A stretch of DNA of 64,000 nt from assembly GCA_024663395.1 (NCBI GenBank), contig JANFAH010000049.1:434001-498000 (forward strand). The letters are read 5' to 3'. The translations under genes and the position numbers were made by a program. Source of the DNA: Pisolithus tinctorius. Lineage: Eukaryota; Basidiomycota; Agaricomycetes; Boletales; Pisolithaceae. Shown here piece by piece: positions 34,578 through 45,618 of this stretch (the stretch's first letter is position 1; each line of letters opens with the position of its first letter). Below the pieces are notes generated by a model, which saw only the letters and a list, made by a program, of their open reading frames with translations, had not been told where the DNA came from and did not search any database.

Positions 34578-36495
34578 CTACTCATCCCTCAGTACCAACG
34601 GCTTGACAGTGCGGTTCCAGTTGTCGGCCCAGCTGCACCATTCCCCCTCCACGCTATCTGAACTTAGAAGAGTATCAGGAAGTTTCGCCGCTTCCCGAAG
34701 AGACGAACGAAGTGCCTCCAGTCGGGCAGAGTTGGGAAAGGACTTCAAAAGAGACTAAGATGGAATGGTTAAAGATGCTTCGTATTGGGGTAAAGCCGAC
34801 GCACTTCCATCTGATTCGCCAGTTCTCCCGACCCTTTGAATATCATGCCATTCCGACCATCTTTGACAAGTTCTGGGAGACTGTTGGATGGTGAAGTGAA
34901 GCCTGTTATCAACACAAAGCAACGTACCATTTGAAATCAAGGGCGCAGACAGGTAACCCGCATCCGAACATATCTACCACCTTCATCGGCAAATCCAACG
35001 CAGACGAGCTCGCATGCAGGCATATTCCCAAGTCTGCTGATCCTGGGAGATTCAATCGTTGGAACATGCGCGAACACGTTCAACAAACGTGAACTAACCC
35101 AACAGGAGCGGGTAGTCCTCCGCCTCAAGCCACAAGCTACTACACCTCACGAATTTCCACTGTTCCTGGAGCTTCAGCACTCTGGACATGTACATCGTCC
35201 GAAGAGGGCCTTTTCCAGTGATCACCATCCATATTTTTGGGAGTTTCCCCGCCGAGGAAGATTCGAGATTCTTGTTAACTGTCCGCGCGCGCTCCTCGTA
35301 TAACGCCAAAGCTTCCAGGAGGATGTCGAAGTCCTCATCAGGTGTCCACGAAGTACTGCTTATGAGTAAAGCAACTCTATCCTCACGTAACTTGGGCATA
35401 TTTATTTGCGAATGCAGCGACGAAACACGAGAGTCACGAGAAGGCCAACTTGTCGTCGTAAACTCAGTAGAGTATGGGGCATTGGGTTTCGGCAGAAAAT
35501 CTTTCAGGACAGGATCTTTCAACGAAGGGCCGAGGCGGATAAAGAGCTAATGGGCGAATGTGAGCAGTGCGCCTACCAGAGGAATCTTGTTATATACTTC
35601 ATGTACTTCGGGTGGCAAACATCTATGGAAGTGGCTCGGAGGACGATCGTAAAGGACGGCCATTTTACCACTCCAAAACGGTCAGCCAACATGAAGCTAT
35701 ATAGACAAGTTTACGACGTACACCAAGTTCCAATCATTCACGAGGTGGTCACGCATAGCCTCAGTAACGAATAAGTGGGCATATGCAGAACGCCCAAAAA
35801 TCTTCTCAAATCTGCTTCACAGTCAGCTCAGCAGTCCGAATACTGTGGTGTCACATACCGTTTAGCAATCATTACAAACGGATGGGCGTGGCCCAGCTTT
35901 AGAGCCAGGATGCTATGCCCAAGATTGTGCCAATCAATGATGACTTTGGTTGCTTGGACCCGACCTACAAGCCATACAAGGGCAAGTGTAGGGATACTGG
36001 GTGGGTTCTACAACGAAGTTAGATAGGCCTGCATGTCAGGAGTGTGGGAAGCGAACGAACCTGCACCACGATGAATTCTGGTGGATGAGTCATGGAAAAC
36101 ATCAGTGTGTACAGAATGCTAAATGTCTGGTACACTATCTTGACCAAAGCAGAGAGCCCAAATGACACCTTCCCGACGAACGTCGGAGGTTCAGGTAGGT
36201 AGTGGAGGTGCACGTGGGGCAAAGAAGTGAGGGATGGAACTGGTTTCGAGCCTAATCGCAGACAATCTCATTAGCTGAAGTCGTTCTCGTTCTGTTGCAT
36301 ACCTCTATATCCGATGAGGTAGGTTCTGAATCCGAGTTTTGCAAAGCTCTCCGCATGATACATCATCCTCGGGCTGCGTCCCACATCGCCGAGGACGATA
36401 ATGGCGACAGTGTGTTGTGCCGGCCGCCGCCTCAGATAGCGAGAAATAGGAATAGCAGCTGCAATCAAAAGACTGCAGGTAAGAAGGGTGTTCAT
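34578..36495 (-). CDS. ALG1: Chitobiosyldiphosphodolichol beta-1,4-mannosyltransferase
   Basis: Adds the first mannose to GlcNAc2-PP-dolichol on the cytosolic face of the ER. The start at 36,495 gives [20 protein letters not shown], a membrane anchor, followed by the ALG1 hallmark [19 protein letters not shown]. Then [135 protein letters not shown], and [12 protein letters not shown]. It has seven or eight exons with readable GT-AG ends. The final exon ends VKPLVLRDE and TAG at 34,578. All conserved blocks are present and in frame after splicing, so it looks functional. Confidence 0.95.
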
Positions 36496-36615
36496 CCGAG
36501 TAGCTTGGAGTCGAGTTGAAATACATACTAGTTACAGTGTCCGGTACGCTGACGTAAGCTAGATTTAGCTTACCAACTTCAAGTTCTTAGTTCCCTCTGA
36601 CTTGCTTGTATCGAC

Positions 36616-37577
36616 ATGCAGCGTTCGACGAGACATCTTAGGGCCGTTCTCAAGGCCAGACCGAACCCAAGAACCTGTCTCGCCATAAATGCGTCATGCA
36701 AAAGACACGCCTCCTCGGCCACACGTGCTGGCCCACCGTTGGTAGCACTTCCCCTCGGGATGCTCACACGAAGTCCGACGTTCCCATCTAGTGCAAACTT
36801 TCAGCAAAGTGAATATTTTCACCTCCTTCCGGGTGTTATTAACTTATTTCTTTCACTAGGACGTTCCATGTTCATACAGACGGAAACGACGCCCAACGAA
36901 GATTCGCTGAAATTTATACCAGGAGTGAGTGTCATGGGCGAAGGAGCTGCCGAATTTCTCGACACCCGATCTGCTATAAAATCGCCTTTGGCCATTCGGC
37001 TTATGGGTATCGAGGGTGTTAAGGGTGTGTTCTACGGACCAGACTTCGTCACCGTGTCAAAAGAGGCGGAGACGACGTGGTCGGTGATCAAGCCGGAGGT
37101 CTACTCGACATTAATGGAACACTTTTCTTCTGGCATGCCCCTCTTTCGGACGCAAGAGGACAGAGACGAAGCTGGACCTCAAGATACACGGATCCTCGAC
37201 ACGGACTCGGAGACCGTGGCGATGATCAAGGAGTTGCTAGAGACACGAGTACGACCCGCGATTATGGAAGACGGTGGAGATATAGAGTATCGTGGTTTTG
37301 GAGAGGATGGATGCGTCAAAATCAAATTAAAGGGAAGTTGTAGGGGATGTTCTTCAAGCACGGTGACGCTCAAATCAGGGATAGAGAGGATGTTGATGCA
37401 TTACATCCCGGAGGTGACAGGCGTCGAACAGGTGAGGCACCGAGCGGTCTGTATGTATGTGGTACTGAGTGTTTCTAGGTGTTGGATGAGGAAGAGATCA
37501 TCGCGCGGAGCGAGCTGGAAAAGCTAGAGCAGCGCCTGGCTAGAGAGAAGGAGAGACCGAGAGAAGAGCACGAGTAG
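36616..37577 (+). CDS. NFU1: Mitochondrial Fe-S scaffold/carrier protein NFU1
   Basis: Delivers 4Fe-4S clusters to mitochondrial enzymes such as lipoate synthase and respiratory complexes. The start MQRSTRHLRAVLKARPNPRT at 36,616 gives a basic, hydroxylated presequence. The Nfu N-domain follows (MFIQTETTPNEDSLKFIPG, GVKGVFYGPDFVTVSKE, then PEVYSTLMEHFSSG). The NifU-like C-domain is AMIKELLETRVRPAIMEDGG, DGCVKIKLKGSCRGCSSSTV with the cluster-binding CxxC, and LMHYIPEVTGVEQV. The last intron (about 37,433-37,478) precedes VLDEEE. Stop TAG at 37,575-37,577. A second likely intron (36,809-36,859, 51 nt) lies just before MFIQ. It is a multiple of three and free of stops. Confidence 0.93.
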
Positions 37578-38537
37578 GTTGGTTAACGTGTTGTGTTGAT
37601 CGTAAGCTGATGAGTAGGGACAGGATGGCGAAGTATATGTCTGTTTAATGGTCTTGTACGCATACATGCCCGAATGGGTGTGATCATCGAGGAATGAACG
37701 TCCTGAAACCTGGGGCAGATCGGAGATGTTTCGTGAGAGTGGACTGTAGATCGCCGTCTTTGAGTTGAGGATCGCTTGGAAGCAGCAGCAGTAGGGTGAC
37801 GGGGACGACGCCCTTTGTCGGGGCGACGATTTTGTTTTTCCAGTCCTATTGCGACATTGTTGGACCGAATGGCTTGTTGGAGTTCGAACACCTGTATTTG
37901 GGATGTTGACCTGGTTGGGCGTGAACGACACGTCCCGGGACTGGTGTAGAGCAAAGGGGTTCTTCGCAGCGGCAGTGATATTCATATGTCAAACCAACGC
38001 TATGCATAAAGTGATGAATGTGGCCGTCTGCAACCGATAAAGGTATGTAGGCGGGAGAGTTTCATGGGGCAGTCCGCGGTACTGTTGAATGGAATACGAT
38101 AGATGACCAGGTCCAGGACAGATCAAGCATTGCCTGGTGCCATTTCTGGCCATAAGAGTTGGGAATCGGCAGGGGAGACAGGAACGATCTCGTAGAGCAC
38201 CACCAACCCATCGCCAGTAGCCCAGTTATGCACTTGATAGTATTGTAGGACACTCGCAGGCATACCCCGTGGCGCATGCTGATCATTTGGCGTGTCGCCT
38301 GTAACGCTTGGCAGATGTTTCTTGTATATTCACTCGTTCTTGTTCGATGGCACCAAAGTGCCAACTCTAGTCTTCCATCAAAGGCCTCGAGCAGTTCCTC
38401 TTCAGATGCGGCATCCAGGCGGGCCGGTCATCCTAAAAAGGGAATGCCCCTGTCCTGTCGGAGTTTGAATAGTACTTGAGTGAGTGTGGCACGTGATGAG
38501 TGTGGTCTTGGTTATCCCGTCGTGGTAATGCAACCGT
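37578..38537. other. Intergenic with weak minus-strand open frames
   Basis: The minus frame 37,985-37,524 overlaps the NFU1 3' end and reads MNITAAAKNPFALHQSRDVS, then Ser/Arg-rich sequence. Another minus frame around 38,300-38,125 reads protein-like (PNDQHAPRGMPASVLQYYQV, then DGLVVLYEIVPV) before a stop. I do not recognise either, and no full gene model could be built. They may be parts of an unknown small gene convergent with NFU1. Confidence 0.3.
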
Positions 38538-41145
38538 ATGGCTTCCGGCTCCAAGTCCAAGTCTGCTGAAGATAGGAAGGAACCAGTCTATACGGCAGAC
38601 GGACATAGTTCCTCTGCAGCCTCCCAGTCTAAACTAGCATTCATGTCGAATACCCTCCTCGCTCCCTTTGCACACAAGAAGGCCGACTCCACGCGCATTC
38701 TTTCCGACCGTGAGCTGGTTTATATTCAGTGTGGTCATGACTTACCTCTTTGAACTCGTGACTTAGTTGCTCCGGTCATCATGACACCGCGGATGATGAA
38801 TGCAGCGGCGACAGTCACTTCCCGCTCGCGCGGAGGCATTAATGGTGTTCTGAAAGGAAGCTCTCGCATGGACTTTGCTGCCCTCGGGCGCGCCCCAATG
38901 CGTCTAACTCTCGGTGCCCGCCGCGTCACCTCACGCGACCTGCAGATCGTCGAAGCAAAGGAAGAGCTCCTCGGTGCTGAAGTACCCGAACCAGAGGGCA
39001 TTGCGTCAGACGTGAGCCTTCTCCGTGGATTTAATGCAACGATTCCGAGCTCGGACAGTAATAGAACAAGGAGGCGACAGGTGCGGAATGTGGATACACG
39101 CAACGTCGGATTAAAGCGGGGATTGCTCACGAGGGGTATTGCCGACGAGGGGGGGGAAGCACCGAGTGCGACTAGCGAAGATGGTGCTCCAGTGGTTGGT
39201 CCTGGGAAGAGGAAGTCCAAGAGGAGGCCACGGGAGAGCTTGAGCACAACAAAACTGCTCGGAAAGGACGAGCTCTCACGACAGGCGCAGGAGATCATCC
39301 GGGACAAGGAAAACATATATGTTCGCCGGGTTAGTAAATCTCTATGGATAGTTGCAATTTGCTGATGTCGCAAACAGAGCCTGATCACAAGTGAAATCGC
39401 CGAAGTAGACAGCAAGATCATGGCTCTGAACGAAATAAGACACCAGTTGGAACGTGACCTTCTGAAGACTCAGGAAGATGAATTGGAACTTGATGATGAA
39501 CGTGTGTCCTTTCAGCTTACCCCCCTGTCCCACGTCTTAGTATTTTTAAATCAGTGGAAGGAGTACGTGAACGCTTGGAGTTTGAGGAACTATCATCGAA
39601 ACAACAGAAAGCTACGCCTGTTCATACTACGCACGTCGCTCCGTCGCGCCGTCGCAAAGGTATAGTATCTGGCTTGTCGTAAACGTCGCATATTCATCAA
39701 GTGTTATACAGGACCTGTTTTCTTGCCTTCTGAACACGACGAACTGCCACCGGCCGTGGCTTTCATGGTATGCGACTGATGTCCTTTTCTGTGTATTTTT
39801 TAAAAATCTGTTCATTTTTTCCAAAGACTCTCGAAAGCCACATTTCGCCTGTAACTGCTCTCGATTTCTCAGAACCGTATGGTGTACTCGTCAGCTCTTC
39901 TCAAGACGACACACAACCCCGCGTTTGGGATCTGATGACTGGTTCTGAGATAGGTCGGCTACGAGGGCATCGTGGGACAGTGAAGTGCATACAGGTCGAG
40001 GATAATCTCTGTCTCACCGGTTCGGATGATGGCTCTGCTCGGTTGTGGAATCTTAGAGCTGTCGACGATGACTGGGAAGAGGCGACCTTGAGTGATGTGG
40101 CTGAAGAAGACGGAGACAACGACGGAGAACTTGTCGAAAAACCCAATAGCATCCGGTGCAGTAACTCGAGTCAAGCGAGTACAGACGATGACGGTCCCTG
40201 TTTACGTCGTCTAGAAGGACATAGCAAGGCAGTCACTGCCTTGTATTTCGAGGATGACTGTCTGGTACATCATTCCCTTGCTTCTCTCTGTGGGGAATGT
40301 GACTGATTTGAAATAGGTTACTGGTGCATCGGACAAGACACTGCGCCAGTGGGATCTGACCACAGGACAGTGTGTTCTAACAATGGACATTCTTTGGGCG
40401 ATTTCGCACTCTTCAGTTGGTGCAGCTGGTGTCTTGTCCTCCACTCCACTTTTTCCGGGATTGGCGGCAGCGGGGGCTAATTTCGCAGTCCCCACGCCGC
40501 CACATGCAGATGGTAGCTGGGAGATGTACGAAGATTTCGTGGGCGCTGTACAATTCTGGGGGTACGCCCTTGTAAGCGGCAGCGGCGACGGTGCGGTAAG
40601 AATGTGGGACAGTGAGTCGTCCGCCCAATTATGACGCACGTGGATAGAATGACATGATCGATTGTAACAGTGCGCACCGGACAAGCTCACCGAACACTTA
40701 CAGGTCACACCGGCCCCGTGACCTGCCTGCAATTTGACGAAGTCCATATTGTCAGTGGTAGTCTTGACAAGTCCATACGGGTAGGTGTCCAAATTGCGAA
40801 GTAGGTAAAGGGTGATGCTGAAGGCACTGACAGATATGGGATGTTCGTACTGGTGGCACGTTTGAGACGATCGAGTATGATCATGGGGTGAGTTGCTTGC
40901 AGTTCGACTCGCGCAAGGTTATTGCTGCCACCGGTGAAAACGGCATCAAGGTAGGCACCATTCCACGAAGTTTTTTTTTTTTTCACTCTGTAACTTGTTC
41001 GTGGCAGATATATAACCGCACGACGATGCAACATTCAACGTTGACCACTAATGGTCACACCCAGCCTGTCGAGCGGTTACGATACATGGACAGGTATCTC
41101 GTATCAGGTGGGCGTGACGCTACGGTCAAGGTATGGACGCTTTGA
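38538..41145 (+). CDS. WD40 mitochondrial-division adaptor (Mdv1/Caf4-like)
   Basis: Probably links the outer-membrane receptor Fis1 to the dynamin Dnm1 in mitochondrial fission. [20 protein letters not shown] starts at 38,538. The N-terminal half contains [31 protein letters not shown] and a basic region. A central coiled coil follows ([20 protein letters not shown], then [17 protein letters not shown]). A C-terminal seven-bladed WD40 propeller ends the protein: [76 protein letters not shown], [36 protein letters not shown], and [20 protein letters not shown]. The final residues are KVWTL and TGA at 41,145. About nine introns. A 58-residue acidic insert interrupts the third blade. No lesion found. 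Confidence 0.85.
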
Positions 41146-41347
41146 GGGCTTGGTTAATTTAACAGTTACGCCTCCACCACGGAGTGTGATCGTGAATACC
41201 ATTAAGCAGTTTATCTCTCGGTAATATCGGTAGATCTGCAATACATGTAGCATACACATTTGACTTCCCTGGCTTGTCACGTGAGCGCGCCGTCATTGAT
41301 ATGCCTCACCGACCGACGCGTTCGCCGCACACAACTGTGATTTATCT

Positions 41348-43649
41348 ATGCTGCCTGTCCAGGACACCCACGGGAACGCTCGTTCAGGCATTCCGATGCC
41401 GTCTACAGTGAAGAAAGCGGCCCCGTCATCAGTGCGGATGAGTCTGTCTGGACCAGCGTTGCGCGCGCCATACTTCCCTCCAGCGGCTTCCGGTCCAAGC
41501 TCGAATCCACGACACTCTGTCTACAGATCCCAGAATGCCAACCCACTCCTACAAAGCACCTCAAAGCCACATTACGGAAGAACACCTCTTCACAAGTGAG
41601 CAGCCTGTCTTTAATTCTGTGTGACATCGCGTTCATCCACACAATCGCGTACTCCGACTCCATTACACAGTTCTACGCGGCGTGGATCGATATGGACAGG
41701 CAACGCTGTCCTCGCCGCTCCGTCTGGGAGCCAAACACTGAAAGATCCCCGGCCCATACGCGAACGCGCCTACCAATCAAAGATGCGTCAAGAGATTTTC
41801 TCCTGGCTTCATGCCACGGGCTATGAGATCTCGATGCAAACCTTGACGAGCATCACTGGAAAGGACTATCGTGCCATGTTTCAACACCTCGTGAATCTCA
41901 TCGACCCCTGTTATCCATTTGAACCCAAAGCACGATTCGAGGACGAGTTTCAACCGGCGTTGAGGGCACTTCGGTATCCGTTTGTCTCACAGATAGACAA
42001 TAAGTGGCTGGCGGCACCAGGAAGCATGCATTCATGGCCTGCACTTCTTGCAGTACTACATTGGCTAGTGGACACAGGCAAGGTGCGGCGTGTCTGTTAC
42101 TTGTTTACACCCCTCATATGAACTCCACGCGTTGTCTCAGGCACGATTACAGTACTTGGAAAGTGACGACCCGACACTCCAAAATATAGAGAGAATACCG
42201 GAAGAATTCCACGAGCCTATGCACCACCAAGCACTAGCTTTCGAATATTTTTCCGAAGCGTATATCGCATTCTTCCATGGCGCCGATGTATTCACGGAGC
42301 AGGACAAAGTACTCGAAGCTCGCTACGGTGAAATAACTGGTTCTGTTGCCTGAATCTCGTTCTCATGCGTTGTGACAGCAAAGAAGAACGAGAGAGTGCT
42401 GAATGATTTGGAAGAACAAAAGGAACAGCTTACTCAACTGCATGCGGAGTTTGCTCAGCTGCAAACTTCAGGGGTAAGGAGGGTGATGCTCCCTGGTACT
42501 ACTTCCTCACAAACTCTTCCAGGCACCTCTGGAGAAACTTCAGAAGACCCATGGCTACCTGGTCAGCGATCGAGCTAAATTTCATGACGTTCTTCAGAGG
42601 TTTGAGGGTAGGAAGAAGCACCTGATCGACACCATCGCACACGAGAAAGAAGAATTGAATCTGCGAAGTACGGTTTTTCATTGCCCCTTGTGTTTTCACT
42701 AACCCTTTTCGTAGTCGCGAACCTCGAACAGCTCGAAAGCGAGCACAACAAACTACTTGACACTGTGAAAGCTCAAAATCTCACACCCGAGGAGGTGGCG
42801 CGTATGAACAGCGATCACGAGACATTGTCGCGAAACCTCGTAGAGCTCAAACAGAAGATATCCGAAACTCAGAAAACTGTCATGTCGTTGGAAGTGAAGA
42901 TGACGAACCACGGAGCAGCCGCAGAGGAGGCACTGGACCTGTATACAAATTTATTATCATCCCTTGGATTATTCCCACCGCTATCGCCCCCCTTCGAAGG
43001 TGTCGACCTTACTCTCCAGCTCAATCTGGCAACAACAAACGTGTCACAATTGTTGATTGGCGAAGATATACGCAAAGTTATCAAACCTACGTTAAATGCT
43101 GTTGCGGAACTGAAACGGACAGAGCGCGCCGAAGTAGAGAGCGAAAGAATCAAAGTGGACAATGATCTCGACCAGTTGACTTTGGAATGCGAAAACATAC
43201 ACGAAGAAGTGAGGGAAGTAGAGAAAAAAGTGGTGGTTTTGAACGAGCAAGCAGACGAGCTTCGCGATGTGAGTGGGGCAATCTTGCTGTACGTCTTGAC
43301 GCCTATAATTTGGTTAAATAGGCTGCCCAGCAAGAATCGATGGTTAGCAATGCAGAGGCAGCTCGGCTGGAGAGGGAACTGGCCCACGCGCGCACAGCAG
43401 CATTATCGAGCGGGATGGGCGTGAAATCTCGGTTACAGGCGTTACAATTTGAGTAAGCGATCTACTTGCACCACTGAGCTGGCTTCCTCACTGTCTGTTA
43501 GCTATCGAGAGCAACAAGCAAAGATAGCACGCCTCAAGGACGAGACCATTCGGGCGATCGCCAAGAACAGCAACGAAATTGCTTTGTTTAAAGAGGAAGT
43601 ATCATCACGTCTGAGAAAGCTTAGGGACTTCGTTGAAGAGGGAGGGTAA
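41348..43649 (+). CDS. NDC80: Kinetochore protein NDC80/HEC1
   Basis: The microtubule-binding subunit of the Ndc80 complex at the outer kinetochore. The start MLPVQDTHGNARSGIPMPST at 41,348 opens a basic, Ser/Pro-rich tail. The calponin-homology region then reads LKDPRPIRERAYQSKMRQEI, FSWLHATGYEISMQTL, DYRAMFQHLVNLIDPCYPFE, ALRALRYPFVSQIDNKWLAA and SMHSWPALLAVLHWLVD, all typical of NDC80. A long coiled coil follows to the C-terminus (for example NLEQLESEHNKLLDTVKAQN, then LTPEEVARMNSDHETL, and the final LFKEEVSSRLRKLRDFVEEG). About eight exons with GT-AG ends. Stop at 43,647-43,649. The spacer to the upstream WD40 gene is only 200 bp and both genes are on +. The gene seems complete. Confidence 0.95.
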
Positions 43650-44337
43650 ACCGCAAGTATGATAGGGTTCAGGGTTCAGGGTTAAGGAACGTCGTTCCCA
43701 CACATGCCGCGACAGTGGGGCTAGTTGAAACAGCCATCACAATCGCTGGTAAGCACAGCATGGCAGGGTGCATTCTTCATAATCGGCTTCGTGCTTGTTC
43801 TTAGAGATAAGGCCACATGGGGACAACATCTCACCAGCGCCAGTCAGAACTTGCCTCGCTTGGCGGCCCCTGACGTTCGAAAACCGTATTAATGCAGAAG
43901 GCAACCCCTTAACAGGAACTTGATGAGAGAAGAGTGGAGACAGGTGGGGGACACTACGGTACCAAGTCGAAGTGAGGCGTCTGCATTTGACGCTTCTTAC
44001 TAAGAATTACAACCATAGTTGGTGGCTATGAAAACTAAGTTACGCGGCGTCTTCCGACACAGCGGTACAAAGGCCTTCTTGTACTACCCGGATAGCGGGC
44101 GTGGTCGTAATGCCGGTAACCCTTCCCTAAGTGATACGTTCACCACAGGAACAATTGCATCTCAGCGCTGAGCTCTTTATGCGAGCCGTGTATGGACGAC
44201 AGGGCCCCACAAACTAATTTTGGGGGACTCCACTTTGTTTTCCCACCCGAAGGTGCCCTCTTTTTGGGAGGCTATAAAACTCTCATGCCTGGAAGGCAGT
44301 GCCCAACACGCAGCCGTTCTCTATCTGCTGATATACG
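43650..44337. other. Intergenic region with telomere-like motif and TATA box
   Basis: About 690 bp. Three tandem 7-mers AGGGTT(C/A) lie at 43,664-43,684. A TATAAAA box at 44,273-44,279 sits about 60 bp before the next start codon and is probably its core promoter. No open frame of interest and no RNA gene seen. Confidence 0.5.
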
Positions 44338-45255
44338 ATGAGTTCACTCTGGAGAGGCGTGCGCGCTAGAAACATCGACGTTGGTACGTCTAACTTCCGT
44401 CTTGGACGTTTTCGAGTGTGGAACTCAAGGACTCTTATCCATGTTTGGACCTCTTCAGGCCAGTGGGGCTCTTGTCGCACAGCACTCTCGTCTGACAACG
44501 GGCGCATCCGCGCGTTCCACTCCTCCCCACGTGCCCTTACTCCGTCTGAGTCCTATGCAGTCGACGATCACACCGTTCCAGACTTCTACATTAGGCACAA
44601 ACTGGGTCGCAAGGGAAACTCTAATCTGCCGTCGTCCTCTTCAGCAAGTTCGGTATCCCAGACTTCGTCGTCTTCCCAACTTCGAACGGACGCGACTGCG
44701 GATCCAGCATCCGTTACCCAGCATGACGACCCATCAAGCCTAACCACGCGTTCAATCAAAGCCCGCGAACATGAGGAAGCTGCACTCATGAAACAACTTT
44801 TTGACTCGGTGCTTTCCGATCAGATTCTGGCGAGCACTCGCCGGCTCAAGGCCAAGATCCCGGTCGAGCACTACGACCGCACGAATGACCTTATACGTCA
44901 CCCAAGTGGGTTTGTTGTTCCAGGCAACGGACATGCCAGTGCCAGCGACGCTGCGCGCGCCAAGGAGCACGCTCGGGACGAGGTAGAGGACCGCGCTGTG
45001 CAAACGACCAACGTCGCAGAGCGTGTGAGGGAGTCTGACTTGGACTCTGTGCATGCTGCGTGTGCGAGCACCCGTCCGCGGATGAGCAAAGTACCTTGCG
45101 AGGTTCGCGAACCAGATGGCACGTTCAAGCATCCTAGTGGATTTGTCCCCCCCACTTCCGTTCAAGAGTTTGAACGCGTTGGCACCGCGCCTGTGGGAGA
45201 TGGTACCTACGAAGTGGTAGTCAGACAACGTATCCTTCATGATTCAGGTCGCTAG
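44338..45255 (+). CDS. Predicted mitochondrial protein of unknown function with two HPSGFV motifs
   Basis: A single-exon frame of 305 codons starting MSSLWRGVRARNIDVGT. The N-terminus is rich in Arg, Ser and Thr without acids and is followed by RAFHSSPRAL, a typical mitochondrial presequence end. A Ser-rich linker follows. Then come a charged helical region (KAREHEEAALMKQLFDSVLS) and two similar short blocks, RHPSGFVVPG (near residue 192) and FKHPSGFVPPT (near residue 264). The end is DGTYEVVVRQRILHDSGR with TAG at 45,255. I do not recognise a family. A TATA box lies 60 bp upstream. The long intact frame and MTS-like start support a real gene. Confidence 0.7.
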   Translation: MSSLWRGVRARNIDVGTSNFRLGRFRVWNSRTLIHVWTSSGQWGSCRTALSSDNGRIRAFHSSPRALTPSESYAVDDHTVPDFYIRHKLGRKGNSNLPSSSSASSVSQTSSSSQLRTDATADPASVTQHDDPSSLTTRSIKAREHEEAALMKQLFDSVLSDQILASTRRLKAKIPVEHYDRTNDLIRHPSGFVVPGNGHASASDAARAKEHARDEVEDRAVQTTNVAERVRESDLDSVHAACASTRPRMSKVPCEVREPDGTFKHPSGFVPPTSVQEFERVGTAPVGDGTYEVVVRQRILHDSGR

Positions 45256-45618
45256 ATTCAGTTAAAGTTACATTTTATGGCAACACTAGTTTATCAAATT
45301 ACAGCGTCGCTTGTAGCCGTACATACTTCGTCCTGCAGTCCAACATAAAGGGGGAGAAACACTTCAGTGTACATTAGTGTAAACGCTCTTGAATTCACTC
45401 ATTTTTTTTCGCTTTGTACTTCTGGAGGTCATACCCATAATGGAAGTAATATTATTCTGCAAACTGTAGACGAGCGAAAACATACCACTAGGGCAGAGGA
45501 TCTGAGCAGTGGCAGACAAATATTCAACTGAGGCGTAGAGAAGACTAACAAGCTATTTATGGTACCTGCTATGGCGAGGGAAAGCACACTTGCCAGAGAA
45601 TTTCAGAAGCCAGTACTT
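45256..45618. other. Intergenic between convergent genes
   Basis: About 360 bp of AT-rich 3' flank shared by the mitochondrial protein gene and the SR protein gene. Nothing coding was recognised. Confidence 0.5.
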
